NCBI GenBank assembly: GCA_964036295.1
Contig: OZ038473.1
Coordinates: forward strand, 8,525,501 to 8,589,500
Reading direction: 5' to 3'
From: Plumapathes pennacea
Taxonomy: Eukaryota; Cnidaria; Anthozoa; Antipatharia; Myriopathidae
Length of the DNA: 64,000 nucleotides
The notes beneath the pieces are model-generated. The model ran no database searches. It had not been told where the DNA came from and saw nothing but the letters and a program-made list of their open reading frames with translations. Positions 62,706 to 64,000 of the stretch are shown here, piece after piece (within the stretch, counting starts at the first letter, position 1; the number at the start of each line of letters is the position of its first letter). The position numbers and the translations under genes are program-made.

Positions 62706-63523
62706 GTGAATGAACGATAAAACAATAACACCCGTGGGGGGGGGGGGGGGGGGTGTACCAAACCATACCCCAACCTGGCAAATGGTTTAAACCCTGGAGT
62801 GTGAACAATGCGCTGGTTGCCACATAAACTTAGAACGGAAAACTCTCAAGAGTTGCCAACATTTACCTGCACCTTACAAACAACTGACATTTGACATCAA
62901 ACGCAACCGAACAAACAATAGACGAATTGAGAGTACAAAACAACATCATCCGACCAATAACGAAACACAACTGAGTCACCTCGACCAACCACATGACGAC
63001 AAAATTTGGTCATTTACATCAACGACATAAATACCACACTCTGACGAAACCTTTTCACTTGACTTTGAAGATGACTTCCGTTCAGGGAGTCGAAACGTCA
63101 ATCAAAATTAGCAAGCTTTCTGGACAATCACAACCAGTGCACCATATCCCAACCATCGTCATCACCACTATTTTTAGGGGATGCCAATTACCAAGGGCAT
63201 CCCCTGTATTTATTTTCATGAAGCTGTATGTATTTTTCCTTTGGGAATTCACAAAAGAACTATTGACCAATCAGAACAAACCTTACCCTGGTTCCAGAGG
63301 CCCTAACTCCAACCCGCACTAAAACCAACCCCAAAGAGAGAGAAAGAGCGAACGAGAGAGAGGAGGAGGAGGGCTTCTGGCCCAAACCGTTGGGTATCTC
63401 ACTTCCATGTTGATAATTAGTTCAGATTTTGAACTATGTCTTTGATTGGCTACGGCCGCAAATCTCTAATCTGATTGGTTCTCCATACTAAACCGGTTTG
63501 ACCGGTAAGGCATGTGAAAAGAG
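62706..63523. other. Intron/intergenic tail with repeats
   Basis: Contains a poly(G) run of about 18 at 62736-62753. A segment at about 62777-62806 (AAATGGTTTAAACCC, GGAGTGTGAA) also occurs inside the Harbinger element near 27564. A strong hairpin GGGGATGCC...GGCATCCCC lies near 63177-63205, followed by a GAGAGA-rich tract at about 63335-63370. No gene is visible. Confidence 0.5.
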
Positions 63524-64000
63524 ATGGCGACTGCGAGTAAAGTAGTGAGTGAAGCTACTTTTTCTCGAATGTTTCTGAATGCTGTTAGGGTTACTTTGGT
63601 GTCTAAGTTTCCAGAAATACAAGAGCTGAAGAGTGTCCAAGAGGAATCGCTTTAACAGTTTTTAAAACGAAGAGATGTGTTTTCGGTTCTTCCAACGGGC
63701 TACGGGAAGTCATTGCTTTTCCAACTAGTCCCAGGAGTATGTTCATATCTTCATGATCAAGGTCTAAATTATCCCGAGCACGCTGTCCTGATCGTCATAT
63801 GCCCGTTAAGTGCTTTGATCGAGTCTCATATTCGCGAGTTGGAACATCATGGCATTAAAACGTGTTCGTTATCAGATCCAAGTATTATTGAAGAGGATAT
63901 GCTGGCAGCTAAGTACTCTATCATTTTCACGAGTCCGGAGTTGATTGTTCAAAATGAGAAGTGGCGTTCAAAGCTAAAAAGCAGTGTGTACCAGGAAAAT
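63524..64000 (+). pseudogene. RecQ-like DEAD-box helicase fragment with in-frame stop
   Basis: The start of a RecQ/DEAD helicase: MATASKVV..., then DVFSVLPTGYGKSLLFQLVP with Walker A, then LIVICPLSALIESHIREL and IIFTSPELIVQN. The frame continues to the end of the window. A TAA at 63653-63655 interrupts it 17 codons before Walker A. Either the copy is broken or the true start lies after the stop, for example through an unseen upstream exon. Such RecQ-like copies are often part of repeated or transposon-derived families in cnidarian genomes (my recollection). Confidence 0.7.

Noticed and set aside
1..64000. tRNA or rRNA genes
   Set aside because: I looked for tRNA A/B-box-like phrases and conserved rRNA segments by eye and found none convincing; a tRNAscan run would settle it.

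Overview
This is a eukaryotic window, almost certainly from an animal. Its genes are split by GT-AG introns, it has AATAAA poly(A) signals, microsatellites, many small fold-back DNA transposons, a Sox HMG-box gene, a kinesin and a discoidin-domain gene. The gene types and the dense small transposons fit a cnidarian, perhaps a stony coral or another anthozoan. The species cannot be fixed from the sequence alone.

Layout. (1) 1-21.6 kb: a kinesin motor gene on the minus strand. I could assemble 16 exons from the start codon at 21607 to an exon at 1704; the exon phases agree throughout (1743 nt, 581 codons) and the gene runs off the left edge. Its introns hold several MITE-like inverted repeats. 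(2) 23.9-25.2 kb: a plus-strand Sox gene with a SOX30-like HMG box and no intron in the coding part. (3) 25.56-29.56 kb: a complete two-gene PIF/Harbinger transposon, with a DDE transposase (one intron) and a Myb/SANT-like protein on the opposite strand, 42-bp terminal inverted repeats and flanking TATTA copies. (4) 32.5 to beyond 62.7 kb: a plus-strand secreted protein gene (signal peptide, then unknown beta-rich segments, then an F5/8 type C domain). (5) 34001-54147: a 20,147-bp Polinton/Maverick (adintovirus-like) element inside intron 1 of that gene, with about 409-bp terminal inverted repeats and a 6-bp GCGCTT target duplication. (6) 63.5 kb to the end: a RecQ-like helicase fragment with an in-frame stop.

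The Polinton is the centrepiece. Minus-strand genes on the left carry replication, integration and packaging functions: protein-primed PolB, zinc-finger protein, integrase with chromodomain, a zinc-ribbon plus phospholipase A2-like protein, a paralogous zinc-ribbon protein, and the packaging ATPase. Plus-strand genes on the right carry the virion functions: unknown 373-residue protein, penton, small amphipathic protein, major capsid protein, acidic protein, a pX-like/adenain-like protease fusion, a very long repeat fibre, two more fibre/head proteins and a two-TM SLATT-like protein. A minus-strand zinc-ribbon, possibly VLTF3-like, transcription factor lies near the right end. Nearly every gene has a TATATA-type motif directly against its start codon. 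The terminal repeats are almost identical and the genes are open, so the insertion looks young. The one apparent defect is that the integrase frame has no ATG; it is joined to the PLA2-like ORF by an A AAA AAC heptamer in the correct phase for -1 frameshifting, or has lost an ATG.
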